DNA of 41,942 nt from [Limnothrix rosea] IAM M-220 (GTDB taxonomy: Bacteria > Cyanobacteriota > Cyanobacteriia > Cyanobacteriales > MRBY01), in NCBI RefSeq assembly GCF_001904615.1, contig NZ_MRBY01000027.1, forward strand, positions 1 to 41,942, read 5' to 3'. The notes beneath the pieces were generated by a model. It had not been told where the DNA came from. It was given only the letters and a program-made list of their open reading frames with translations, and searched no databases. The position numbers and the translations under genes were made by a program. Below, piece after piece: positions 1-8,952 of this stretch; the first letter of the stretch is position 1; the number at the start of each line of letters is the position of its first letter.

Positions 1-56
1 CGCTCTCCCATTCACCGCGTCGTACTTCCGAGCATGCTTAAGCAAAACTCACGTTA
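1..56 (-). repeat. Dispersed ~200-bp repeat element, copy 1 (partial, cut by window start)
   Basis: The minus strand reads inward from position 56 as TAACGTGAGTTTTGCTTAAG and continues through CATGCTCGGAAGTACGACGC, the same end seen in full copies at 9798-9980 and 33421-33619. The GTGAATGGGAGAG variant groups it with copy 4 (33421). The rest of the element lies outside the window. Confidence 0.9.
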
Positions 57-74
57 CTTATTTGGACTGACTCC

Positions 75-1280
75 ATGAAGAACCACGATGTTAGTTGGAA
101 ATTTATCCTTGTAACCCTAGGTCTTAGCTATGCCCAAGAGGCGGTGATGGCCACGGAGCTAACGCCAATGGATTTCGCGCAATTTTCACCACTGGGTGTT
201 GAGCGGCCTGAGGGAAACAGCACAATGGGGGGTAGCATGGGTACATTTCCACCGCAGGACAATATTGGCAGTCCGAGTCGGGATGGCACGGTGGGAGGGG
301 GCGGTCTTTATTTGCCAGTACCAGAGTCTGGCATGCCACCAACGCCCCATGAAACGAGGCGAGGGTATTGCATAGAGAAAGACTCTATTCGACTATTTCG
401 AGGGATTTTACCGGTGGCTGGAGGCGAGGCGATCGCCGATTCCGTTTCCTCAGAAATTAGTTTATGGTTCTATATTCCAGAAAATAATGCCATCAGAGCT
501 GAATTTAGCATCCTCAAAGAAGGGCAAAACTTCGAAGTCCTAGGTGCAGCGAATAAACAAGAATTTTTAGCGCATTATGAAGAATTCAATGACATTAGTA
601 ATCGCCAAGGTTTTGTCCAAATTACGTTACCGAAACATGCCCTAGAACCGGGTAAAAAATATCTCTGGGATTTGACCTTGACCTGTGATGAGCGTGATCG
701 CGCGACCGATGTCTATTTGTATGGTGCATTACGCCGCCACACAATTTCCCAGATCACTTTAGATACCCAAGCAACCACCATCCAAGCTTTGCGTAATGCG
801 TTATTACAAAATGATTCTGTTTTGACTTTGCCCAATCGTCAGGCTCTGGGGGGTTCCCTTTCCGATGGCGGTCAGCCGGAAACTCTAGCGTGGGTCGAAG
901 CAGAGCTCAAATCTCATTACAGCGATTTATGGCAACGCTATAACCGGTTGGGGAATCAAATGGAAAGCCTCATTACAACGTCGCCTAATATGAGTCGTAG
1001 CGCACTGATACGCTTTAGTGAAGAACGTAGTTACATTGCCATGGAACTAGCCCAGCTTTCTGCTTTCTTTGGGTTATGGGGTGATACGGTCAATCTTTTA
1101 GCGACCTACCGCTCTGATTATCCGGTAGTATGGCAGCAATTATTAGACACGTTTTTCCCCGAAGATAAATTCTGGTTGGAAGGCTCCGAGAGGGGTGATG
1201 TGATAGAACCGATCAGCAATCAAGGGGAAGCTGTCGATAAACCCAAGCCCAGAGTTTTGAGAATGTCTGAGCGACCCTAG
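75..1280 (+). CDS. Secreted DUF928 domain protein
   Basis: This 401-residue protein has an N-terminal signal peptide (hydrophobic core about residues 9-20, probable cleavage after the AVMA stretch near residue 26). A low-complexity Gly/Pro/Ser linker covers about residues 45-80. The DUF928 region follows at about 95-235, with the conserved strand ending in LTCDERDRATDVYLYG. DUF928 is common in cyanobacteria, often several copies per genome, with no established biochemical role. A periplasmic or extracellular location is inferred from the signal peptide. The C-terminal 150 residues are helical and end in a charged, Pro-rich tail. The start ATG lies just after repeat copy 1. The next gene is convergent, 13 bp downstream. 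Family assignment is good; function is unknown. Confidence 0.85.
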   Translation: MKNHDVSWKFILVTLGLSYAQEAVMATELTPMDFAQFSPLGVERPEGNSTMGGSMGTFPPQDNIGSPSRDGTVGGGGLYLPVPESGMPPTPHETRRGYCIEKDSIRLFRGILPVAGGEAIADSVSSEISLWFYIPENNAIRAEFSILKEGQNFEVLGAANKQEFLAHYEEFNDISNRQGFVQITLPKHALEPGKKYLWDLTLTCDERDRATDVYLYGALRRHTISQITLDTQATTIQALRNALLQNDSVLTLPNRQALGGSLSDGGQPETLAWVEAELKSHYSDLWQRYNRLGNQMESLITTSPNMSRSALIRFSEERSYIAMELAQLSAFFGLWGDTVNLLATYRSDYPVVWQQLLDTFFPEDKFWLEGSERGDVIEPISNQGEAVDKPKPRVLRMSERP

Positions 1281-1293
1281 AATTTTTGGGTGG

Positions 1294-2367
1294 CTAACTC
1301 AAAAAGTTCGCAATTTCTGTGGCGATCGCCGTTAAGCCGGATTTATCAATAGGGCGATCGCCGGTGGGTGGAGTCGGTGTTTCTCGAATAAAGTCCCAAT
1401 CACCTTGACGGAATGTGGTGGGATCAAGAATTTGGTGGTGACTAAATTTCTGTAGGCCTTCTAGTAAAACAGCCCCTTCGGCAAAGTCATTGCGCGGCAA
1501 AGTTGCTACGGGTAAATCTTGGAGCATCGCCTCGGCAAATGTGCCAAAACCGGGCTTCGAGACAAGGCGATCGCAGAGGGGAAAAAAATCAACGGGACGA
1601 TAGGCCACATCAGTAATTTTGCGAAGATTATCCAAATCCGGTGCCTGGCGGTCAAAGGTAATAAATTGATAGTCAGGAAATTGCGCTAAAACATCATAGG
1701 GAATACCGTCTAAGCCCAAGCCACCAAAGGTTAATAAAATTGTTTTTGCCTTGGATTTTGTCAGGGAAAAAGTTTCTCGTAAGACTTGGGGATCTTGATT
1801 AGGGGAACCCCCAATTAGCCCAGCATCGGTAATATTGGCAAATCGCGTCATCGGCTCATTTAACGGCAACCGCAATAGGCGATCGCCACTGTGGTAATGC
1901 GTTGTAATCCAATCCGCCTCCGGCACAAAATCACCACCCCAATCACGATAAATAAAATCCCACCCAAAATTACTCATAAACCAGCAGGGAACACCCGCCG
2001 CATGGGCAATAGGAGCCGCGAGGGGCGGAATATCAGCCAGCACCAAACCCACTTTATTAAGCCGCAAAAAATCCACTTCATCCGCAATAATCCGGTCAGC
2101 ACGGTGACGAATATCCTGCAATTTAGCAAGGGTTGTCGGCTGATCCATCGTAAAACTGTCGGCCTGAACCACCCCCACATCCAGCTTTTTTGCCCGTTGA
2201 ATATAGTCACCCTTGATGTAGCCCGCCAATAACCAATTGGGCACAGTCGTGACAAACACAAGTAACGTCTCAGGTAAAAACTCCTGCACCTTAGCCGCCA
2301 CCGCCGCCGTACGCACAGCATGACCAAATCCGTGGCTTGTGATCGCAAGATATAAAACGGGACGCAT
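1294..2367 (-). CDS. GT-B type glycosyltransferase, similar to the N-terminal domain of L-arabinokinase
   Basis: The protein has 357 residues. The N-terminal motif SHGFGH (11-16) and the later SKPGFGT (270-276) are typical of GT-B transferases of the GT1/GT28/MurG group, where the first contributes to the acceptor side and the second to the nucleotide-sugar site. The stretches VVQADSFT (67-73) and NFGWDFIY (133-140) resemble the glycosyltransferase-like N-terminal half of plant L-arabinokinases (from memory, no search run). No signal peptide or membrane span is visible, so it is probably cytosolic or peripheral. Sugar donor and acceptor cannot be read from the sequence. It lies 47 bp downstream of the MidA-like gene on the same strand and may be co-transcribed with it. 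Confidence 0.8.
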   Translation of the reverse strand: MRPVLYLAITSHGFGHAVRTAAVAAKVQEFLPETLLVFVTTVPNWLLAGYIKGDYIQRAKKLDVGVVQADSFTMDQPTTLAKLQDIRHRADRIIADEVDFLRLNKVGLVLADIPPLAAPIAHAAGVPCWFMSNFGWDFIYRDWGGDFVPEADWITTHYHSGDRLLRLPLNEPMTRFANITDAGLIGGSPNQDPQVLRETFSLTKSKAKTILLTFGGLGLDGIPYDVLAQFPDYQFITFDRQAPDLDNLRKITDVAYRPVDFFPLCDRLVSKPGFGTFAEAMLQDLPVATLPRNDFAEGAVLLEGLQKFSHHQILDPTTFRQGDWDFIRETPTPPTGDRPIDKSGLTAIATEIANFLS

Positions 2368-2414
2368 AGGCAGGAAATCTCGGTAATTCTTCCGCTACCT
2401 AGGTTAGAGCAAAA

Positions 2415-3578
2415 CTAGACAGGGTGCGCAAAACCTTTTGGCACAGATTTTAATTGTTGTGCAGTAAGATTTTTGCCTTGCAATAGAACATAAAATTTAC
2501 CTAATCCCATAGGATCAATCAGTTGGTGGAGGGCATCACGGCGATGTAATACAGTCATGACATCTTGGGGATTTGTTGCTAGTTCATTCAGGCGATCGCC
2601 CAACCCTAAGGCCATCAAAAATAACCCTTGTTGCGTCAAGCCAAAAGTATATAAATCAAAACTTTCACCAAAATTTTGTAAGCTCGTAAAATCCACATGG
2701 GCTGTTAAATCTTGTCGCCCTAAATTGACATAAAAATCGCTATGGTGGCGATGTTTGAAATAGGCTTGTAATGTCCCTTGGGAACGTTGGGGATGGTAAT
2801 ATTTTGCCGCAGGATAACCATAATCAATGGACAAAATATAGCCTTTATTTAGCTTTGATTCGACCAATTTTAACCAATCAAACATTTGCAAATTAATTTC
2901 TGTCTGAAAATTTTCCGGGTAATCGGCGATCGCCAAATTTAGATTTTTAAAATAATCAGCTAAAGCAGAATTAGACAATTCACCATAGATTTCTTTTAAT
3001 CCCGTTGAAGAATCAGCATCTAGCGTGACATAGATCTCCTGTAGTTCCCCTTGTTTGATCGCCACACGATGGACAGGGAAAGCATCTAAAAGCTCATTAC
3101 TAAAAATACAGCCAGTGATACTATCCGGGGCGATCGCCGACCAATTAGACCAAGTAATTTTAATCCCTTTTGATAACCCTTGTAACCGAGCCTGTTGTTG
3201 TTGAATTAAAGCCGGCGATTTTTCAATAATAATGTACTCTAGCTTTGCCATAATTTGCGGATACTGGCGTTGAATATAGGTCAAAATATCCCAAGCTAAC
3301 TGACCTTTCCCAGCTCCAATTTCCACAATTTGGAATGTATCACACTGTAATTTTTTCTGTAAATCAATAAACTGCTCAGCTAAAAGTTCACCAAAATCAG
3401 ATCCTAAAGAAGAAGCCGTAAAAAAGTCTCCTTCTTTACCGATCTCGACATGCCCACTACTGTAATAACCCTGATCAGGATCGTAGAGAACAAGCTCCAT
3501 ATATTCAGCAAAGGAAATTGCCTTTTTGTTAGAGGCTTTAATGCGGTCTTGTAGGGTGAGAAAAAGCGGAGAAGTCAT
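2415..3578 (-). CDS. MidA/NDUFAF7-family SAM-dependent methyltransferase (DUF185)
   Basis: This 387-residue protein matches the MidA (NDUFAF7) family over its whole length. The N-terminal block includes YDPDQGYYSSG (32-42) and DFFTASSLGSDFGELLAEQF (51-70), both hallmarks of the family. The SAM-binding motif I is EIGAGKGQ (86-93). A conserved SNELLDAFPVHR block follows in the middle. In mitochondria NDUFAF7 methylates an arginine of the complex I subunit NDUFS2; the target in cyanobacteria is not established, so an NDH-1 role here is inference. It diverges from the Amt-kinase gene across about 200 bp. Confidence 0.88.
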   Translation of the reverse strand: MTSPLFLTLQDRIKASNKKAISFAEYMELVLYDPDQGYYSSGHVEIGKEGDFFTASSLGSDFGELLAEQFIDLQKKLQCDTFQIVEIGAGKGQLAWDILTYIQRQYPQIMAKLEYIIIEKSPALIQQQQARLQGLSKGIKITWSNWSAIAPDSITGCIFSNELLDAFPVHRVAIKQGELQEIYVTLDADSSTGLKEIYGELSNSALADYFKNLNLAIADYPENFQTEINLQMFDWLKLVESKLNKGYILSIDYGYPAAKYYHPQRSQGTLQAYFKHRHHSDFYVNLGRQDLTAHVDFTSLQNFGESFDLYTFGLTQQGLFLMALGLGDRLNELATNPQDVMTVLHRRDALHQLIDPMGLGKFYVLLQGKNLTAQQLKSVPKGFAHPV

Positions 3579-3784
3579 AGTTTATTCACTAAAGTCCTAG
3601 ATTGTGAGGGAAAGGCAAAGCGTCGAGAAAAGTTGTACTAAACTTGGTTTAGATTGGCAAACAAACATTGATTTTTTTCCTGTCCAACTCTGTTTCTTCT
3701 GGAAAGGTATGGGGTGAAATTTCCGGGCTGTCGCTAACAGGGTAGGGTCGCAGGTATGTGGCAAAAAACATCAAGGGCATTGAA

Positions 3785-6127
3785 ATGGTAGATAGTCTGT
3801 GGATTTTGATGTGCGCTTGCTTGGTTTTCTTGATGCAGCCGGGCTTTATGTGCTTGGAGTCAGGTCTAACGCGCTCGAAAAATAATATTAATGTTGCGGT
3901 TAAAAATTTAGCAGATTTCGCAGTGTCTGCCTTTTGCTTTTGGGTTGTTGGCTATGGTCTCATGTTTGGTGTGTCTGCAACGGGCTGGTGGGGTCAGAGC
4001 CATTTTCTCCACGACTGGCAGGATCCCCAAGGTATTGCTTTTTTCTTTTTTCAAATTATGTTTTGTGGGACTGCGACTACGATTGTCTCTGGGGCGATCG
4101 CCGAACGTACAAGATTTACAGCCTATTTGGCGATCGCCATGATGATTTCTTGTCTGGTCTATCCCGCCTTCGGACATTGGGCTTGGAATGGTTTAGATAG
4201 CCCTGCACTGCAAGGCTGGTTGGGTAAACTCGGATTTATTGATTTTGCCGGATCAACGGTCGTCCATAGCATTGGGGCATGGGTTGCCCTCGCCACTTTA
4301 ATGCACCTTGGTAGCCGTACCGGTCGGTATGAAGGTGGCAGATCTCGCAAAATTCACGGCTCAAATTTGATTATTTCGGTATTGGGAGCCATGTTGCTGT
4401 GGTTTGGCTGGTTTGGCTTTAATGCAGGCAGCACATTGGCGTTTAATGACCAAGTTCCCATTATTTTGCTCAATACCTTGATGGCTGGTGTTGCCGGACT
4501 GATAAGTGCTGGCGGTATTCGAGCTATTCAAACACAAAATATCGAAGTTGAGGCGCTAATCAATGGCTGTTTAGCTGGTTTGGTAGCGGTGACTGCTTGT
4601 TGCCATATCATTAGTACGCCCATGTCTGTGGTCGTCGGTGCCACGGGGGGAGCTGTGATGCTCCTTGGCGAATATTGGTTAGATTGTTGGGAAATTGATG
4701 ATGCGATCGCCGCCATTCCAGTCCATGGTTTTGCCGGAGCTTGGGGAACAGTGGGTGTTGCCCTCTTCGGCCAACCCGAACGATTACCCCTTGATCGCCT
4801 ACTACAGTTATGGATTCAAGTCTCTGGGGTGGCGATCGCCTTCGTGTGGTCCTTTGGCGTGAGCTATCTGCTGATTTGGTTATGGCGGCAGTTTTTTCCC
4901 CTACGCGTCTCCGTCGAAGCAGAACATCTCGGCCTCAATATCACAGAGCACCATGCCCACACAGATATTTACGAACTCATGCAAGTGATGGATCAACAGG
5001 CTCAAACAAAAGATCTAAGTTTGCGTGCCCCCGTTGAACCCTTCACCCAAGTAGGTGTCATTGCAGAGCGCTATAACCGGGTAATGGATCGCCTACAGGT
5101 CGCTTTAGAACACAGCGAAACCCTCGCTGCAGAATTAGAATTTAAAGTCATTGAGCGTACCCATGCCCTCACCGCCACAAACAATAGCCTAGAAGCAGAG
5201 ATACGAGAACATCAAAAAACCGAAGATGCCCTACGGCAATCCCAAGCGGAACTTCAAGAATTTGCCGATACCCTCACCCTCACCCTCCAAGAACTACAGC
5301 AAACCCAAACGCAACTGATTCAGTCAGAGAAAATGTCTTCCCTTGGGGAAATGGTGGCGGGGGTCGCCCACGAAATTAACAACCCCATTAATTATGTTTA
5401 TGGCAATTTAAAATATCTAGATGAATATACCGCGAGCTTAATTGAGCTAATTCATCTTTATCAAGAACATCTTTCACCGACACCAGATGAAATTAGCGAT
5501 CGCCTTGAAGATTTAGAACTGGACTTTATCGTCGAAGATCTTCCCAGTATTCTCAAATCAATGCACCACGGTAGCGAACGTATTCAGAACCTCGTGGTTT
5601 CCCTGCGCAACTTCTCCCGTTTAGACGAAGCCCCCCAAAAGCAGGTGGACATCCATGAAGGCATAGCAAGCACTTTACTTCTCCTCAAACGCCGAATTGA
5701 ACGTTTTCCCAGTCAACAACCCATGAAAGTCATCACGGATTTTGATGATTTGCCCCCCATCGAATGTCATCCGAGCCAGCTCAACCAGGTTTTTATGAAT
5801 CTCCTCTCCAATGGGATGGATATGCTAGATGAAATTTATGAAGCCAATCCCCGCCGCCCCGGTACTATCTGGATAACAACTCGCCACATAGAAGCACAAC
5901 AGATGGTGCGGGTCACGATCGCCGACGATGGTAAGGGCGTACCAAGCAAGATTCGCACAAAACTATTTGATCCATTTTTTACCACAAAACCCGTCGGGAA
6001 AGGCACAGGTTTAGGTCTTTCCATTTGCTATCAAATCATTGTGGAAAAACATAACGGTAAGATTTGGTGTGAACCTAATTTTCCTGAAGGTGCCAAGTTT
6101 GTCTGTGAATTCCCCATCTCGCCCTAA
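3785..6127 (+). CDS. Ammonium transporter (Amt) - histidine kinase fusion
   Basis: I chose the ATG at 3785 because AAGGG lies 7 nt upstream and the first transmembrane helix begins at once; an in-frame GTG at 3758 would add nine residues. Numbering from this ATG (780 aa), residues 1-370 form a full Amt/Mep/Rh channel with about eleven membrane segments, including GAIAERTRF and FGWFGFNAGST. The twin pore histidines are present at about H161 (STVVHSIGAW) and H314 (IPVHGFAG). A HAMP-like linker and long coiled coil (about 395-515) lead to a HisKA domain with phospho-acceptor H529 in AHEINNP. The HATPase has its N box (LLSNGMDM), DDGKGVP and GTGLGLSI. Such fusions are regarded as ammonium sensors or sensor-transporters. 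No cognate response regulator lies next to it. The 3' end overlaps the next gene. Confidence 0.93.
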   Translation: MVDSLWILMCACLVFLMQPGFMCLESGLTRSKNNINVAVKNLADFAVSAFCFWVVGYGLMFGVSATGWWGQSHFLHDWQDPQGIAFFFFQIMFCGTATTIVSGAIAERTRFTAYLAIAMMISCLVYPAFGHWAWNGLDSPALQGWLGKLGFIDFAGSTVVHSIGAWVALATLMHLGSRTGRYEGGRSRKIHGSNLIISVLGAMLLWFGWFGFNAGSTLAFNDQVPIILLNTLMAGVAGLISAGGIRAIQTQNIEVEALINGCLAGLVAVTACCHIISTPMSVVVGATGGAVMLLGEYWLDCWEIDDAIAAIPVHGFAGAWGTVGVALFGQPERLPLDRLLQLWIQVSGVAIAFVWSFGVSYLLIWLWRQFFPLRVSVEAEHLGLNITEHHAHTDIYELMQVMDQQAQTKDLSLRAPVEPFTQVGVIAERYNRVMDRLQVALEHSETLAAELEFKVIERTHALTATNNSLEAEIREHQKTEDALRQSQAELQEFADTLTLTLQELQQTQTQLIQSEKMSSLGEMVAGVAHEINNPINYVYGNLKYLDEYTASLIELIHLYQEHLSPTPDEISDRLEDLELDFIVEDLPSILKSMHHGSERIQNLVVSLRNFSRLDEAPQKQVDIHEGIASTLLLLKRRIERFPSQQPMKVITDFDDLPPIECHPSQLNQVFMNLLSNGMDMLDEIYEANPRRPGTIWITTRHIEAQQMVRVTIADDGKGVPSKIRTKLFDPFFTTKPVGKGTGLGLSICYQIIVEKHNGKIWCEPNFPEGAKFVCEFPISP

Positions 6128-7022
6128 ACCCTTTTGGCGATCGCTCTGGCAATTTTCCCGTCCCCACACCATCATCGGCACAAGTTTAAGTGTCTGGGCT
6201 TTGGCTTTTCTTGCCAACTCACCGGAGCAATTGTTTGGTCTCTACGGCTGGTTTGTACTGACGGCATGGATTGCTTGTCTCGGCGGCAATGTTTTTATTG
6301 TGGGTTTAAATCAGCTCACTGACATTGACATCGACAAAATTAATAAACCCCACTTGCCGGTTGCCGCTGGGGAATTTTCGGCAAAAACCGGCTGGCTGAT
6401 TGTGCTCCTCTCTGGGGCGATCGCCTTACTTTTAAGTATTTTTAGTGGGCTATGGCTGACGGTAACGGTGGTGAGTAGTCTTGCCATTGGCACGATGTAT
6501 TCTTTGCCGCCGGTGCGCCTGAAACGGTTTCCCCTCCTCGCGGCGATGTGCATTTTTACCGTGCGGGGCGTTGTGGTAAATCTCGGATTATTTGCCCATT
6601 TTCGCGATATCTCCAGTCAATCCGTCGTGATTACTCCGACTGTTTGGTTATTAACTGCGTTCATTATTGTGTTTACGGTGGCGATCGCCATTTTTAAAGA
6701 TGTACCGGATATGGAGGGCGATCAACAATACCGCATTAAAACCTTTACGCTGCTCCTCGGAAAGCGCAAAATTTTTAACCTATCCCTCGGCATTATCGGC
6801 GCTTGTTACCTTGGGATGATTGCTGGTGTCTGGCTCTTGGCAACCAGCCTCAATCCTTTGGTCTTTACCATTGCCCATATGGCACTGGCGATCGCCCTTA
6901 TCTACCGCAGCCAGAGGGTAAACCTCGCCCAAAAACAAGAAATCGCCGCCTTTTACCAATTTATTTGGAAGCTATTTTTCTTGGAATATATTTTATTTAT
7001 CGTTGTCAATTTACTGCCTTAG
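6105..7022 (+). CDS. hpt: Homogentisate phytyltransferase (tocopherol/plastoquinone-type UbiA prenyltransferase)
   Basis: This is an integral-membrane UbiA-superfamily enzyme. It resembles Synechocystis Slr1736/plant VTE2, which joins homogentisate and phytyl diphosphate, the committed step of tocopherol synthesis. The conserved start FSRPHTIIGTSLS follows about fifteen N-terminal residues. The first Asp-rich motif reads NQLTDIDIDKINKPHLP; the second is KDVPDMEGDQQYRIKTF. About eight hydrophobic segments follow. The open frame extends back to 6039, deep inside the preceding gene. I place the start at the GTG at 6105 because it gives a normal family N terminus; no strong ribosome-binding site supports it. 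It overlaps the kinase stop codon by 23 nt, which suggests co-transcription or coupling. Product is well supported; the start is not. Confidence 0.88.
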   Translation: MNSPSRPKPFWRSLWQFSRPHTIIGTSLSVWALAFLANSPEQLFGLYGWFVLTAWIACLGGNVFIVGLNQLTDIDIDKINKPHLPVAAGEFSAKTGWLIVLLSGAIALLLSIFSGLWLTVTVVSSLAIGTMYSLPPVRLKRFPLLAAMCIFTVRGVVVNLGLFAHFRDISSQSVVITPTVWLLTAFIIVFTVAIAIFKDVPDMEGDQQYRIKTFTLLLGKRKIFNLSLGIIGACYLGMIAGVWLLATSLNPLVFTIAHMALAIALIYRSQRVNLAQKQEIAAFYQFIWKLFFLEYILFIVVNLLP

Positions 7023-7286
7023 GGTGAGTTGGGGTTAAGCCCCTAGGGAAAAATCATTAGAGAAAAGGAGACTGACAAGATTACAGAACAGGGTGAAACG
7101 CCTATTTTTTAATCGCAATCCCTGTTTTATATCAAATCTCCGTGTCACCAATCCCCCTATTTCCATCGACAGGCCAAGCTTTACTAATCCCGAACCTAGT
7201 TGCCTTCAGTCCAAATCCAACAATTTTTGTCGAGGACTTCTATAATCGTTAATCCGTTAATAAATCCACCAAACCTTTGAGGATAT

Positions 7287-8036
7287 ATGCAACAGTTGTC
7301 GGTTGTCGTCGTCCATGGCAGTTATAGCGAGGTTTATCGCCAAGAATTTAATCTACTCCTAGAACGGGTCAGTGCCAGGGTTGCCCATCCAGTTTGTGGT
7401 GTCTACCTCGAATGTACAGACAGACCCATGGTGACGGCGATCACCCAATATCTTGAGACATACCCTGACAAATCAGACATCCACCTGCAAATATTGCCAT
7501 TATTTCTTTTGCCCGGCGTTCATGTGCGCGAAGATATCCCTGGGGCGATCGCCCAACTTCGTCAACAATTTCCAAAAATCACAATACAGACCCTGCCATA
7601 CCTTGGCAAAGACGGCTTACTTGCCCCTTTTCTCGAACGCCAATTTGAGAAGCACCCCGACGCAAAACGTGTTCTCCTTGCCCACGGGAGCCGCCGCACT
7701 GGCGCGAATCCCCAAATTGAGACCCTAGCGGCATCCCTCAATGCAAATACCGCCTACTGGGCGACAGAGCCAGCCCTCCAAGAAACCATCGCCCTACTCA
7801 CCAAGGAAGATCTTAATATCGTTTATGTTGTGCCCTATTTTCTCTTTTCTGGCAAAATACCCGCCGCGATCGCCGCACAAGTGCACGAATTACAACAATC
7901 CTATTCACGACTGCAATTTTATTTGGGGCAGCCATTTGGTACACAACCTGACTGCGCTGTGGCGATCGCCGCATTATTAAACAAAAAAAACAAGTCAACA
8001 AAAAAAAACAAGCCCAACAATCTAATATCTCGATGA
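7287..8036 (+). CDS. Sirohydrochlorin chelatase, CbiX/SirB family
   Basis: The 249-residue protein is a tandem repeat of two chelatase half-domains, as in long CbiX proteins. The first half has H10 in VVVHGSYSE and H79 in LLPGVHVREDIP, the expected pair of metal-insertion histidines. The second half has LLAHGSRRTGANPQIE (H133), but the equivalent of the second His is replaced in YFLFSGKIP, so one half looks catalytic. The family inserts Fe2+ (siroheme) or Co2+ (cobalamin) into sirohydrochlorin; the metal cannot be assigned from sequence. The last about 18 residues are Lys/Asn-rich and probably disordered. A GAGGA ribosome-binding site sits 6 nt before the ATG. It is a single-gene unit. Confidence 0.88.
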   Translation: MQQLSVVVVHGSYSEVYRQEFNLLLERVSARVAHPVCGVYLECTDRPMVTAITQYLETYPDKSDIHLQILPLFLLPGVHVREDIPGAIAQLRQQFPKITIQTLPYLGKDGLLAPFLERQFEKHPDAKRVLLAHGSRRTGANPQIETLAASLNANTAYWATEPALQETIALLTKEDLNIVYVVPYFLFSGKIPAAIAAQVHELQQSYSRLQFYLGQPFGTQPDCAVAIAALLNKKNKSTKKNKPNNLISR

Positions 8037-8423
8037 AACAAAATATCCCCAGAGGCTCAGAGGTTTCAGTCTGTTACGTGACTCACCGACAACTCGCCCC
8101 TCACTCCTCCCCAGGGAAAATATGACTCATTTTCGTGCCATACACTCCATCCACCGAGCCATTAAACAAGCGCAGCTCCGTTAAAGCCTCTTATCAAGCT
8201 CGCACCTCTTCATTGCGATTATCCTTTCGTCATACTTCAGGCTCTAGCTTGTAAATGGCGGCGATCGCCTGCCGAGAAATAACAGCAGTGGCATTGATCA
8301 TTAGATTTAAAACTCTTGCGCAAAACAGACATTGCTGACAACTTAAAATGTGACGATTCTCAGAACCCATGGAGTGATAGCATCATCGCTCCCCCATGAA
8401 GATTATCAGGCGATCGCCAAACC
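8037..8423. other. Intergenic region with possible decayed coding fragments
   Basis: No intact gene is visible. Two short minus-strand open stretches look protein-like but are interrupted. One is 8230-8301 (23 residues, starts MINATAVISRQAIAAIY, contains HIP1). The other is 8101-8181 (26 residues, ends TKMSHIFPGEE before a stop), in a different frame. They could be remains of one gene broken by frameshifts. I do not recognise the family. Confidence 0.3.
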
Positions 8424-8619
8424 CAACGTCAGTTATGGATAAGCATGTAGCCAAAACCCTCTAGAGAAAAAAAGACATAGAGAGGGAAAAACACAGGGAA
8501 GCAACGAAAATTTGCATTTTTTGAAAGCTAGGATTATTTGCATAGAAACACCTCCCGATCTCTCGCTCTCTCCTTCACCACGTCGTACTTCCGAGCATCC
8601 TTCAACAAAACTCACATTA
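8424..8619 (-). repeat. Dispersed ~200-bp repeat element, copy 2
   Basis: The left end reads CAACGTCAGTTATGGATAAG and the right end, on the minus strand, TAATGTGAGTTTTGTTGAAG. Between them lie the core blocks shared with other copies (TCTCTAGAG, TTTGCATAGAAAC, CGTCGTACTTCCGAGCAT). It is closest to copy 3 (9798-9980) and lies in the opposite orientation to it, so the pair brackets psbV. No coding potential is evident. Confidence 0.9.
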
Positions 8620-8952
8620 ACCCACGTCACATTCTCAAAAAATCAACATCACACCATAAAAATGGTAGCAACCCATACAAAAAAATCAATCAAATGTAGC
8701 CTTAACGACAAAAAAACAGCAAACCGCAACTTTCCTTAAAGTATTGCTCTTCTTTACAGATTGCCAAGAACAATTCCACTGAATGGCATGATGATGATGG
8801 TTTTTAGGAAAATTTCGCCTAAACCATTTCAGCGCAAGACAATCATAAGGATATATACCTAGAACAGCGACAAAATCTTGCCTGTAGCACTGCCTTCGCA
8901 GTTAAATAAGTGGAGACAGATTTATTAAGCTATTGCTGTACCGAGGAAAAAC
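8620..8952. other. AT-rich upstream region of psbV
   Basis: This stretch separates repeat copy 2 from psbV. It is AT-rich, has no open frame of note and no hairpin I would call. It must contain the psbV promoter and leader, but I could not identify a convincing -35/-10 pair. GAGGA at 8942-8946 is the psbV ribosome-binding site. Confidence 0.5.

Noticed and set aside
1891-2348. Overlapping open frames of 113 and 124 codons
   Set aside because: Both overlap the glycosyltransferase gene, which has coherent GT-B motifs along its whole length; the alternatives show none.
3579-3784. NtcA site (GTA-N8-TAC) upstream of the Amt-kinase gene
   Set aside because: I looked for the motif because of the nitrogen link but found no acceptable match.
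8512-8739. A 75-codon plus-strand frame
   Set aside because: Most of it is repeat copy 2, which has no frame conserved between copies.
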